From Diplonema japonicum (taxonomy: Eukaryota > Euglenozoa > Diplonemea > Diplonemida > Diplonemidae): 64,000 nt of DNA. Location of the stretch: the NCBI GenBank assembly GCA_964019335.1, contig OZ025667.1:418501-482500 (forward strand), written 5' to 3'. Below are positions 41,485 through 51,267 of the stretch, one piece after another; the first letter of the stretch is position 1, and every line of letters starts with the position of its first letter. The notes beneath the pieces are model-generated. The model ran no database searches. It worked only from the letters and a program-made list of their open reading frames with translations, and was not told the origin of the DNA. A program made the position numbers and the translations under genes.

Positions 41485-42045
41485 ATATTCGCTAAGTGAC
41501 CCACCAGAACCCCTGAGCTGTAGGTACCCTCTCATCAGGGGAGTTTGCCCGGTCCGGAGTCGTATGATCTGGACCTCGTCCCTCCTACAGAGGGGAGGGA
41601 GTGGGAGACTGTCGCCATTCGTAACGAGGCTGTGATGGCCTGGAGCGTCGTTGCCGTACCTCGCGCGCGTTGCTCCCCTCAGCCATGCCTTCGGCCGCTT
41701 TGTGGACTATGCCTTCGAAAATATTTTCGGCTGAACTACTGGTCAGGAAGATGCTGGCTTCTGGGATCGAACCCTGTTAACCATGTTTTTCAAAGGGAAA
41801 AGTGCCCAGTTGCAAAAGTTTGGCAAAAATGGCCAAAACCCAAAATGGCGACTTCCAAGGTCATTTTGGTTGGCCCCCAATATTTTTTTTTTGGAACTTT
41901 CTTGGAACTCACCGTTCTTTCATGTTCGACATATGGATTTTTTGAAAAAAAAAATTCAATGAACCTTTGGGCATTTTTGACATTTTTTCCCCTATAGCCC
42001 CCTATAACCCCTTTGGGACATAGGGCGGGTCACTTAGCGAATATG
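41485..42045. mobile_element. MITE-like element with ~20-bp terminal inverted repeats and TA flanks
   Basis: Left end ATATTCGCTAAGTGACCCAC (41485-) and right end GGGTCACTTAGCGAATAT (-42045) are inverted repeats with one mismatch in 21 bp. If the element proper is TTCGC...GCGAA it is flanked by TA on both sides, as in Tc1/mariner-type insertions. The inside (~560 bp) has a GC-rich left half and an A/T-rich right half, no transposase, and a tRNA-like motif at 41755-41775. Non-autonomous. Confidence 0.65.
41755..41775. other. tRNA T-arm-like / primer-binding-site-like motif inside the TIR element
   Basis: Plus strand TGGCTTCTGGGATCGAACCC is the complement of a tRNA 3' end (T-arm GGGTTCGATCCC plus acceptor strand AGAAGCC and CCA start). 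It has the form of a retroelement primer-binding site or of a tRNA-derived SINE B box. No matching tRNA 5' half is nearby, so not a tRNA gene. Confidence 0.4.
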
Positions 42046-43967
42046 GAGCGTTAAAAATTGCTCGGCACAAGTTGCATAATAATCTTTTTTGAAAGAAAAA
42101 AAAAACAAGCTTTGTAGAAAAAAAAGGGGGGGGGGAAGGTAAGACATGTGCTTTACACGTTTGTGCACTCTCGATCTGCCTTTCATCTTTTTTTATGTTC
42201 TTACGGGGGGGGGGGGGGGGGGGAAATCATGTTTATGAATATTTGAGTTTATCTCAACGACAACTTTTTAAAAAGAAAAAAAAAACCCCCCCAGAGGAAC
42301 CCACCAAACATCTTGAGCACTAATCTCAAGACATGCTTTATTTTTTATACCCTCAGCCAAGCACATGTTGTACTGTGACACAACGGAGGGGGATAAGCTA
42401 CATTTACTTTCATTCTGATCAACAGTATGGGGACACACCGGAACTTGTACTGGAAGGATGGCGAGTCGAAGGGGAAGAAGAAGCATGGCTTCCTTTTGAA
42501 AACTGGCGCCAGCATCTTAGATTCCGACTTTATGGGCAGCACATCACTGAGGGGAAAAGAGCGTCTGGACACCGCCTCCCTCGTGAGGCCGCATAATGCA
42601 TGCCGCCTACCATTTCTTTTTCTTATTTATTTCCTCTCTAGCTTGTCTTTACCATTCTTAAAAGAAGAAAGGTGAAGGGGCCGTGAAATATGTATTCATA
42701 GAATGCCTGGCAAACTATTCAAGAGGAGTGCATTCCTTACATCTGTACTAGTGTTCCACATAACGAAGAGGCTCAGGACAGTTGCCAGCACAGTTGTCTT
42801 TAATGAAAGATCTGTCTGCAACGAAAGAGGAGAAGAAGAAAAAGAAAAGGAAAGAATAAGAAGGCTTTACTTGACCTTGGGGCAGGCTAAAAGGGGCTGT
42901 GAGAGACAAATCCATATGAAGCAAAGAATAAAAAACAGGGTGGATGGAGTTTAAAAAAAAAGGGGGGGGGGCAGCCTCCGTATGAAGATCAGGAAATTCT
43001 AGATTCACCCCTTTCCATGAGTGACACGAGTTGATTCTCTTTGGGAAGGGGAAAAAAAAGAGAAAAAAAGCCTAAAGGGCCAAGTGAAGTTAAAAAAAAA
43101 AAAGGAGAGATGCAAACTGCTGGGCCCATGAAAAGAAACAATATCTTGGTAGGAAAGAAACAAGACGTACATCCTGGGGAGCGAGAAAAAAAGGTGAAAA
43201 AAAGGAAGGATCCTTCCAGATGCATTCGTGTATGAGACAAGAGGGTGTGGCTGCATAAGCAGGAGATGCCTCATGAGTGCTTTATGATAAGAGCCCCCAA
43301 CACAGGCAACACAAAAAATATTTGCTTTCCGAAATCGAAACCCGGTGTCAAGTTACCGCCAAAAATGAGACATTATTTTGTTTGCTGGTTATGCTTTCCC
43401 CCCCCCCCCCCCGTTTCCTCTAGTCCCAAGTAAGATATGTCGCATAGACCGCATTCATCATGGGCCCATTGTTAAAACTGGCCCTCCGCGTCTGCCTTGA
43501 TGGATAAGTCCATGTGGCATGTGGACATACGCTTGTAATGTGCCCCAAGTGAGAAAAGTATTGAACGACATGGAGATGATTGAATAAAAGGGGGAAGGGG
43601 GGGGACACTAAAACCCCAAAGAGAAAGAGGGAGTGAGCAGGTTAAGAGGGTACAGAGTTGCTATTTCCGTCCTCAACATTTTTCTTCTTCTTCCTTTGGT
43701 CTTACAAAAAGGGGAAGGTTGGCAACGTACGGGTTATAAACTTCTCCAGGTTTCTACCGGCACATACAACAACCGGTCCCTGATTTTTTTTTGGTCCTTT
43801 ATCGATTGGCAGGCGTAGTAGAGGCATGTTGACATTACTGGCTGTCGAGAGACCCTATTTCTCTCTTTATTTAGTCCTAAGGTATGGGGGAGGGCCGAAA
43901 GTGAAACAGTCCTGGGGGGCTTTTCCCGAAGGCCACAACAGAAAAACTTCCCAAAAATGAAAAAAAA

Positions 43968-44010
43968 TCACTATGATAGGAATGAAGTGGTTAGCAACGG
44001 TCCGCCAAAA
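43968..44010 (+). repeat. Dispersed ~43-bp repeat, copy 2
   Basis: Partner of 40695-40737, same orientation. Confidence 0.6.
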
Positions 44011-44159
44011 AAATGAAGGATGACGAGAGAAAAAAAAGCTGGCGGGAAACAGCACCTCTGCACCTGCACCTGTTGCTTACCATAACCGTAAGGGACTGAG
44101 AAGTAGAATTTCATTTAAAAAAAAAAATTAATCCTCAATCTGCTGCAGGGAAAAAAAAA

Positions 44160-44198
44160 GACATTTAAGGGTACCTGCGGTATGTGGCAGGACGCCTT
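44160..44198 (+). repeat. Dispersed ~38-bp repeat shared with 57536-57572
   Basis: GACATTTAAGGGTACCTG then GGTATGTG; both copies follow an A-run (10-24 As) directly, which suggests the boundary of a poly(A)-associated retroposed sequence. Confidence 0.6.
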
Positions 44199-45063
44199 GA
44201 AAAAAAACGACACGGTTCAGAGTGCAACGCTTTTGCTGCTATTTACACATGGCTTAGGGCTGCCCTAACCGACACAAGCACAGACGACCGAGGGCAGCTT
44301 CTCGCAGCCCGGGGTGCCAAAGTAAAAAGGTTTAAAGAAAAAAGTTTGGTGGACTTCGTGACTCAACATAACTAATTATAACTGAAAGAACAATGATGAG
44401 GGAAGGAGGGGGAGGGGGTGATGGGTGGCAGAATACTGCGTCTTAACTTACACGTCGTGTGGCGTGTCTGCCAAGTGGCACCTAAAAAAGATGTCAGTGC
44501 ACTTGAAAAAAGAAAAAAGAGGACTCTCGCTAAATTTCTTTTTGTTCCCTTACTGACTACCGCCTGACCACAGCGACAGCGGCCCTTCTGAAACTCAATA
44601 GTCGACGAGACGCAAAACGAGTCGCTTGCTCTATCGCATAACCACCACCGTTCCCCGTGCTGCGGCAAAGAACAGATGCCTTAAAGACATGCGCCGCATC
44701 TGCGACAGGGCAGGGAGGTCCAACTCGGCAGGGAGCAAGTGAATGAGAGGAATGAATGTCTGTCGTCACCGTTGCTACCCTCTTGCCATGTGCAGATTGC
44801 AAAGGACGTGGGATGCTGTCGTGAACGCAGCTGCTGAGAGCAGCATCACTGACAGTACGCTCAACTCAATGACTACCAAGGCCCTAGCAAGGCCAAGGTG
44901 CTAGGCAGTCTTTCGACGCGCCATGTCATTAAAAGGAGTGTTATGTTGACAACTCTTGCGATCACTGCTAGGCACAGGGTGGAAAAATGAAAGCACCTTG
45001 AGGTGCAACTCATTGTGTGTTTTGTTTTCTCTTTTTTTTTCTCTCTCTCTTTTCACTTACATA

Positions 45064-45622
45064 TTATCCGGAAAAACCACTGGTGTGTGGGTTTGCGACG
45101 ACTGGTGCTGTGGTTGCGGGTACAGTGTTGCTGGGGTTGCATACCCAGCTTGTTGAGGGGACGGAGCCCAAGTCTGTTGCGACAGAGCACGTCGAGGACC
45201 CCTCGTACCCTGGTCGGAAGTAGGCATCTGGGGGTAGGTCGTCGTCACTATCACTGTCGTTGCTAGCTTCGCTTACGGAGACCATTACGGGTGCACTCCG
45301 GGCCTTTTGTATTGGTTTTTGGACCATAGGCGCAGGGAAAATAGCTGACTTCACAGGCCTGTAAGCAAGGATAGGAGAGTATTCTTCTTCAGATAAGCAC
45401 GTTTTTTCTATTCCTTTGTGGTACTGCTGACCTCCCCCATCTCTGCAGGTGTTAATTACATTTACGTGTACATTATGAAACATACTGTCTCACTTCCGAT
45501 ATCCGCACTAGCCCATCAACCGACTTTCGTGTCAACATATCCTCATCAACACAAATGGACACTGCCTTCCGTGGCACACTCTCACCATGTGCCACGCGCG
45601 TCGTATCACTCTGCTTCGCCAT
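45064..45622 (-). CDS. Small acidic hypothetical protein, 2 exons
   Basis: Exons 45622-45486 and 45442-45064 encode 171 aa across a 43-nt intron (GTATGT...CCTGCAG). Joining turns two truncated frames into one: ISEVRQDGGGQQYHKG. Start at AUG 45622, downstream of an ACACAG acceptor near 45690. The central part has a DSDSDDDLPPD acidic cluster, possibly CK2-phosphorylated. No family recognised. Confidence 0.65.
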
Positions 45623-45785
45623 ATCGCCGTCACATCCCTGACTGAGGTCAGCAACGGAGGGTTTATTAACTGTGCTCCTTATTTTACAGCGTTGCCTGTG
45701 TTGGGTAGTTGAAATGTGAGCAGTGGGAAACAGAATACAATCTACTAACAAGTGTCTAGAATAACAAATCTAATGTCAAGCAAGC

Positions 45786-46957
45786 CTACCCCCAACTATC
45801 CAGAGGGTTTGTCAGAATTGGCTGCTTAGCACGTGGCTGCGCCTCTCCGAAGGGCAGACCGAGAGCCACATCGATGTTAGCCATTGTGTTCCTTGTGAAA
45901 GACGAATGGTGCCTTGTGTGTCCTGCAGATCTGCTCCGGTAGGACGCCGCGAGGTTCTTGACCCTAGACTCTGCTAAGGGGCTCAGCAGGGGAGAAGGTG
46001 TGCGTGCAGACTCTGTGAAAGACTGCTGCAGTGTTGGCTTCGGGACATGACTGTACTTGGACATCTCATGCTCGACAGACACGACACGTGTCGGGCTGGA
46101 CACTCTGAGCACAGGTCTCGTGGTGAGCTCGTTCTCCAATCGCAAGGCTTTTGTCTCGATATGCTTGAGTCTCTCAACTTCGGCAAACAGTAGCTGCGAC
46201 TCTTCTTTTTCCCTTTCAATCTCACCGCAGAGTTTTGCGTTTTCCCCTGCCAGCCTTCTTGCACTCCTTTCAGCATCACCTTTTCCCGTTACCTCGCCCT
46301 GCACTACTTGCAAGTCATGCAGCATCCTTGTGATCTCGCGTTCATGGCCAGTGTGCAGATTTGCCAACTTACTTTTCAGCCGCGAATTTTCTTTCTCTAA
46401 AGTCTTAACATCGGATGCTTTCTGCTCATGCGCTTCGTATAAGGATATCTCCTTGCTCCTGCTTTGTATTAGCTTTGACCTTAATGACTCGAGTTCTGCC
46501 GCAGTTGCTCTGTCTTCTTTCGCCACGCTAAGCTCGCGTACGGGTTCCGATCGCTGGCTCAGCAAGTTGTGCAATCTTTGAACTTCTGCCTCAAGAGTAG
46601 TCTCCCTACTTTTACCCCGCGCCAGTTCTTCCTGTAGTTGTTCCTTTATCCCATTGTTCTCCCGTTCCACTTCCCTCGCTTGTTCGTTGTTCTTGCTCTC
46701 GTCAGTGCGGATGTAGACGGGGTCTGCACTAATGGTGACCCGGTGGCTCTGCTGTTGCACTTCTGTGTCAGGCACCGACACTGTGCCGCTCTTCGATCTT
46801 TCAAAATTGTCATCTTTTCCAATGCACCTCCTGCCCCTTGACCGCATCAACATGATGACATTCAGAATCACGGACAGCTGTTGCAGTGGTTTCATTCTTG
46901 TTGCCATACCGCAAGGAATGCTGATAGCAAACCGATCGCAACCTGCTCCCCCGTCAT
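45786..46957 (-). CDS. N-terminally membrane-anchored coiled-coil protein, 2 exons
   Basis: Exons 46957-46910 and 46877-45786 encode 379 aa across a 32-nt intron (GTATGG...CAACAG) in phase 0. Splicing creates an N-terminal anchor, MTGEQVAIGLLSAFLALSVI continuing to NVIMLM, followed by Arg-rich residues; unspliced, the anchor is destroyed. Residues ~75-255 are coiled coil. The C-terminal ~100 residues are Ser/Thr/Pro-rich with repeated TPS/SPL phosphosite-like motifs. AUG follows an ACATCACAG acceptor by seven bases. Function unknown. Confidence 0.72.
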
Positions 46958-47024
46958 TTTGTATCTGTGATGTTGATAACTTGCGTTGTGTAGTCTTAAG
47001 CAAACTATACAACTGTCATTCCCA

Positions 47025-48536
47025 TCAGTTTGAGGAAAGGGACTCTTTGAGGCCCCCCCAACCAGTCTCTTGGTAACTTGTTACTTTCAGATGCCTTGCA
47101 TCGACCTCCTGTCGCGCTGCACGGATTTCGTTGTGTGTGATGTATTGGTAGCTGACCTTCCGCCAGTCGCCATACAGAGTAGTGAGGTAAGCGTCTGTGT
47201 CGTGGGGGGCGGGCAGCGTGTAAGGCGGGAGTTGTGTTGTTGCCAACGGGAACACTGCAGAAATATCCCACGACTTCTGCCTTTCAATGTACTGCCCTGT
47301 TGGTAGCTTGTGGATTGTGTACCTTAACACTGCTGCCCCATCGGCACTCCTTTTAAAAGGTACAATATCCATGTGCACGGCCCTGTAAGGCTCCTTCCGT
47401 AGCATCTCTTGAGGCAGTATCTTAGGTGTCTTTATCGACAACACGTGTATGTTGCCCTGTCGTGACACAGTGAAGCTGTATCCTGCCTTCGCGAAAGCCG
47501 TTTTCATATCTACTGCTATCTGGCAACCGTACAAAACTTGTTCCTGTCCACTTTCCACCAAGTACCCTAGGTCAATGTCATCCTCCCACGGCAGGATACC
47601 GTTGTGGCGCACACTGCCAAGCAGGGATCCACCATCTATCCATACCTTGTACCCCAATGAACTGAAAATAGATGCTGCAGTAGAGGCCATCCGGGCCATA
47701 GCCTCGGCACAACACGGTGGAGTGTTGATCCCCAGCATATCAACGTAATTATGGACGAAGCACGGCACAGATGCGTTGTGGCATTTACGCCACCTGAGTC
47801 CCTCACGTGTCACGACCAGCGGGGACGGTGTCATCATGCCTAGGTATCGCCTGCTGTACTCCTCAATGTCAACGCCTTGGAGCTCTGCCTGTTTATACAG
47901 CACGTCTGAACTATAACTATTTAAGGCCACGGTACTTATCTTTGCGCTCGTGAGGAATAGTCTAGTTTCCATTAAGAGAACAGCCCCACAGAAGACTCCC
48001 GCTGCCTCGGTACCCCACCGCCAAGCAGAACCAGCAACACAGCACAACGCACTTAAGTATACTGCACCGGGGTGATGATATTTGGCCCAGTGATTCTCAC
48101 TTTTCATGATGTCTGTCAGTGACCTTGTGCTTGTCGGGTCAGACAGCCTACACGAGCCCTTTGTGCTGCTGTACAGCATGCACCACAGGGATGCTGCCTG
48201 GGTGGCTACGGAGACGATGTTACCACCAAGTGACCCAAGACATTGCCCCACAGTGATACATAGCCATGCCCTCAAGGGCCGTACCCTTGGTGTGCCATCT
48301 TCTTCAGTAACTCCAATGCACAAATACTCCTTGTACCCTAGGATATAACTACAAGCTACAGCTGCATTGAACATGGCCTGCTGGTATTTGTTTAGCGGAA
48401 GTTTGCTTGTCAACACAGCACATGCAGCGCCCGGCAAGCTACTCCCTAGCATCGCACGCAAGTAGACACTGTGCACCTCTTTGAACGGCGGCCATTTCTG
48501 ATCCTTAAGCTCTTTCAGCCTCCACACAGTAGCCAT
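47025..48536 (-). CDS. LicD/fukutin-related family transferase with N-terminal membrane region
   Basis: 503 aa. Residues ~55-200 have several hydrophobic segments (WLCITVGQCLGSLGGNIV; AVYLSALCCVAGSAW), so the enzyme is membrane-bound. From ~290 on it matches the LicD/FKRP nucleotidyltransferase-like fold: IDGGSLLGSVRHNGILPWED then DIDLGYL, with the metal-binding DxD at ~320-322, and later VHMDIVPF. Relatives transfer phosphocholine or ribitol-5-phosphate to glycans in Golgi or bacterial envelopes; the donor here cannot be inferred. AUG follows TCGCACAG by five bases. Confidence 0.83.
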   Translation of the reverse strand: MATVWRLKELKDQKWPPFKEVHSVYLRAMLGSSLPGAACAVLTSKLPLNKYQQAMFNAAVACSYILGYKEYLCIGVTEEDGTPRVRPLRAWLCITVGQCLGSLGGNIVSVATQAASLWCMLYSSTKGSCRLSDPTSTRSLTDIMKSENHWAKYHHPGAVYLSALCCVAGSAWRWGTEAAGVFCGAVLLMETRLFLTSAKISTVALNSYSSDVLYKQAELQGVDIEEYSRRYLGMMTPSPLVVTREGLRWRKCHNASVPCFVHNYVDMLGINTPPCCAEAMARMASTAASIFSSLGYKVWIDGGSLLGSVRHNGILPWEDDIDLGYLVESGQEQVLYGCQIAVDMKTAFAKAGYSFTVSRQGNIHVLSIKTPKILPQEMLRKEPYRAVHMDIVPFKRSADGAAVLRYTIHKLPTGQYIERQKSWDISAVFPLATTQLPPYTLPAPHDTDAYLTTLYGDWRKVSYQYITHNEIRAARQEVDARHLKVTSYQETGWGGLKESLSSN

Positions 48537-48675
48537 GGTACCTGTGCGAATGCTTGTTGGTAAAAAAAAAAAATATATATAACTTAAGAATCCCCCGCAC
48601 TGCCGAGCAATGCGATGGTTACAAATTACAGTAAGTGTTCTATGAGGCCGCGTCGGTGTCTACAGACACTCGATA

Positions 48676-51165
48676 CTAAGCTTGTGAAAAGGTGACGTAG
48701 TACTCGTTCAGGCAAGAGCCTAGAACTTGGTAGATGCCGCAGCAGTTCGTGAGGCCACACCCTGCCGCATAATCGATAAGGGTCTTTGGTTCGCAAAGGT
48801 CAGTCACTTCATAGCCAGCTGCCTTGTTTACAGCAGTACAGTTCTCAAGGACAAACTCCTTGCGTTTTTTCAAGGACTCGGAGGTGAGCCGTGTGTAGTC
48901 AACGGGTGTTGGGCTGCACTCCTTGACTATCAAGATACCGTTGGCGGTGAGCATTGCGGCAGCCTGCTCGATCTCCCTACGCGCTTCATCTTTTTTGACC
49001 GTAGACAAGACGTCCACCAAGCAGATCACGTTGTACGCCTGTTCACCCTCACTTTTAGTAGGCCGGCCTACTGTGATGTCAACACCTTCTATCTCTGGAA
49101 TGTCAGCAGAGGGCCGCAGTTGGTGTTTAAGCCTCCTCGAAAGTTTGTTACTCATGGCAGGGACACCACGCCTCCATACTAACACCGAGCTGAGATCAGC
49201 TTTACTCTTTTTCCTCTTCTCTGTCGCAGGCGTAAAGTTTGCATAAACAACCCTAGGGTCCGGTAAACCAAGCTCCTTGTAGTTTACGGCAGCATCCTCC
49301 GTCTGGTAGTCGAACATGTCGTTGGAAGCCCATGTGGACAGTTTGGCCTTGCCGTAAATACCTTCCCCCTTGTCACGCAGTGCTTTCAGTTTATCGACAC
49401 GTGCTTTCCTTTCCTTGATATACTCTTCAGAGTAGTCCTTGCTATACCTCGTACCACCAAACTCGTAATCCTTCAGCTTGACATTCAACTTCTGTAACGT
49501 GACGTAGGTTAAGGGTATGTTCAGCTCATGTAGGCACACACGAATCAGGTGCACAGCAAAGCCAAGCCACCAGCTCTCCCTGTCGGAGGAAGGACAGTCA
49601 GACATAGACTCAACTCCGTTCTTTGCTTCAAACATTGCAGCGGACACATCGCAAAGGTTGGTAAAGGCCTCTTGCAGAAGCCCCGAGTTGTTCCAGCATA
49701 GCCTTGCTTCTGCACGAGTTTTTGTTTTTCTTGTTACTTTCCAAGCCTTGTCAATTTGATCCAACCAATTTTGTTTCACAGCCACCCACTCCACGATCAG
49801 ATCCTCGCCGAACACTTTGCGCAGAACTAGCAAATCACATAGCCCATCATCTTTCTTTTTTTGGACTTCTTCCTCGAGGCTTTGGATCATCTGCAACGAA
49901 AAACCACCGCTGTACTTGTGACCGGACTCTCTTGCCTTCATTTTTATCGCCGCTATGTCGAAGTACTCCCTCGCTTCCTCATACTCTTTCTCGTCGCGGA
50001 CATCACATTGTTTCGGGTCGTAGTCCTTGAACTCCAGAATGCTGAGGATGCTTTCGCTGTTCTCAGCCAGTCCAGTCGCGATCGGCAGCATGTTGGGGCG
50101 TGCTTCCGCCCAGCCCAGAATCATACTCACGACGTCCATCTTCGGTGGGTTGTAGCGGTTCCTTTCGTTGACGCTTTCTAGAGAGTCGTCCACGGTGCCG
50201 ATCTTCTGTTTCTTGTTCGCATCGTTGCGCTTCTTTCTGTCCTGGTAGAGATCCATGCACGTCGCCTCGCCTAATCTGAATCTGTAGTACAAAACACACG
50301 TTAGTCTGTTCCAGTTGCCCTTGATAGGTTCCACTTCTGTGTTTGCATGCTGGCAGTGCGTGTCGAAGAGCAAGAAGTCACCTGGTCTCAGGTCAACACA
50401 GACGCGTGCCTCAGGCAAACCAAGCATCACACCATTGTAGTGTCCATCAATCACTGTAATGAGCCCAAAGCCGTGATCAAAGTCCCCACAGTCAGTGTGT
50501 GCAGCAGTCCTGAAGTCCCTGTTCACAGTCATCGTAGAAAAGACAGATTTTCTAATGCGCACGGGGTCTGGGATCGCCTTGTTTTGTAGCTTCCACTTTC
50601 CCGGCAGTGCTTTCTTGTAGAATTCGTTTGCATACTCCACCAAAGGGAAACACTTCACCCAGTCCTTGAAATGGTCGTGTGTGAATGACGTCTTCCTGCA
50701 TTTGTAAATCTGCGGTGTCCCAGCATAGTCGTAGTAACCGCTAATCCCGCTCTGCGGCGGGCGTCCACCATTGGTGAATGACCTCAGATCCGAAGACTTA
50801 GGAACCTTAGAGAGGATCTCTTTGGCTGTGGAACAGACCTTGTCGGGCACAGCATTCTTAATGAACACAGCTAATAAGTTGCCATCTGCATCTCTGATGT
50901 GGTGGTCCGACGTAATAACAGCTTTGTAGTGCAGTTTGTCGTAATAAGGGTGCTTGGTGGTTGCTTCTTCCCATGGAATGTATGATCTCACTGTGCGCTT
51001 AGTTCCTGCTTTGCTTTCCTTATTTTCTGTCTTCTGTACCTTTGGCGGAGGTTCGAAGGACTTCAAGAGCTCCCCATCCACCACCTCAGGCAACGTGCGC
51101 TGTCTTTTTGCTTCTTTCCTTCTCTCTAGCTCCTCCTTAGCCTTCTTTCCTTGCTTGCTAGACAT
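48676..51165 (-). CDS. JBP1: JBP1-type thymidine hydroxylase (base J biosynthesis and binding)
   Basis: 829 aa from AUG 51165, which follows an ATACAG acceptor by five bases (the frame extends upstream only through a poly-A run). TET/JBP 2-oxoglutarate/Fe(II) dioxygenase core: VNRDFRTAAHTDCGDFDHGF with HxD at H223/D225, distal His H273 (CQHANTE), 2OG-binding Arg in WNRLTCVLYYR (~287). Known JBP1 is about 830 aa with a J-DNA-binding helical domain in the middle; region ~390-560 here is helical (ILEFKDYDPKQCDVRDEKEY). Downstream YEFGGTRYSKDY is also JBP1-like. The last ~150 residues (YNVICLVDVLSTVKKDEARR; GILIVKE) look Rossmann-like. Role: hydroxylates thymine to hmU, the first step to J, in the nucleus. 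Confidence 0.9.
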   Translation of the reverse strand: MSSKQGKKAKEELERRKEAKRQRTLPEVVDGELLKSFEPPPKVQKTENKESKAGTKRTVRSYIPWEEATTKHPYYDKLHYKAVITSDHHIRDADGNLLAVFIKNAVPDKVCSTAKEILSKVPKSSDLRSFTNGGRPPQSGISGYYDYAGTPQIYKCRKTSFTHDHFKDWVKCFPLVEYANEFYKKALPGKWKLQNKAIPDPVRIRKSVFSTMTVNRDFRTAAHTDCGDFDHGFGLITVIDGHYNGVMLGLPEARVCVDLRPGDFLLFDTHCQHANTEVEPIKGNWNRLTCVLYYRFRLGEATCMDLYQDRKKRNDANKKQKIGTVDDSLESVNERNRYNPPKMDVVSMILGWAEARPNMLPIATGLAENSESILSILEFKDYDPKQCDVRDEKEYEEAREYFDIAAIKMKARESGHKYSGGFSLQMIQSLEEEVQKKKDDGLCDLLVLRKVFGEDLIVEWVAVKQNWLDQIDKAWKVTRKTKTRAEARLCWNNSGLLQEAFTNLCDVSAAMFEAKNGVESMSDCPSSDRESWWLGFAVHLIRVCLHELNIPLTYVTLQKLNVKLKDYEFGGTRYSKDYSEEYIKERKARVDKLKALRDKGEGIYGKAKLSTWASNDMFDYQTEDAAVNYKELGLPDPRVVYANFTPATEKRKKSKADLSSVLVWRRGVPAMSNKLSRRLKHQLRPSADIPEIEGVDITVGRPTKSEGEQAYNVICLVDVLSTVKKDEARREIEQAAAMLTANGILIVKECSPTPVDYTRLTSESLKKRKEFVLENCTAVNKAAGYEVTDLCEPKTLIDYAAGCGLTNCCGIYQVLGSCLNEYYVTFSQA

Positions 51166-51220
51166 TGTTGACCTGTATGAGGTTGCAATAGTAATGAAGT
51201 CGGAAATCAAATCAAGTGAT

Positions 51221-51222
<2 letters not shown>

Positions 51223-51262
<40 letters not shown>
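51223..51262 (-). repeat. 40-nt A-run (sense strand) directly after the zinc-knuckle gene stop
   Basis: On the coding strand the stop TAA of the gene ending at 51263 is followed at once by about 40 As, then the leader of JBP1. It acts as spacer with no visible 3' untranslated sequence, and looks like a poly(A) tail captured in DNA. Confidence 0.8.

Positions 51263-51267
<5 letters not shown>

Larger units (their letters stand above)
39457..45063. other. 5.6-kb gene-free stretch, repeat- and homopolymer-rich
   Basis: No convincing gene on either strand. Contents: many A/T runs of 8-24, G-runs (39818, 40562, 42203), a C-run (43399), a TIR element (41485-42045), and dispersed short repeats at 40695-40737/43968-44010 and 44160-44198/57536-57572. 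A G+C-richer patch at 44530-44900 has frames on both strands (81 codons minus, 44557-44802) with no recognisable product. It may be decayed mobile DNA, a transcription boundary, or both. Confidence 0.65.

Noticed and set aside
44184-44375. 63-codon plus-strand frame and the 81-codon minus frame at 44557-44802
   Set aside because: Reasonable composition but no start signal, no family, and located among repeats; may be relics.
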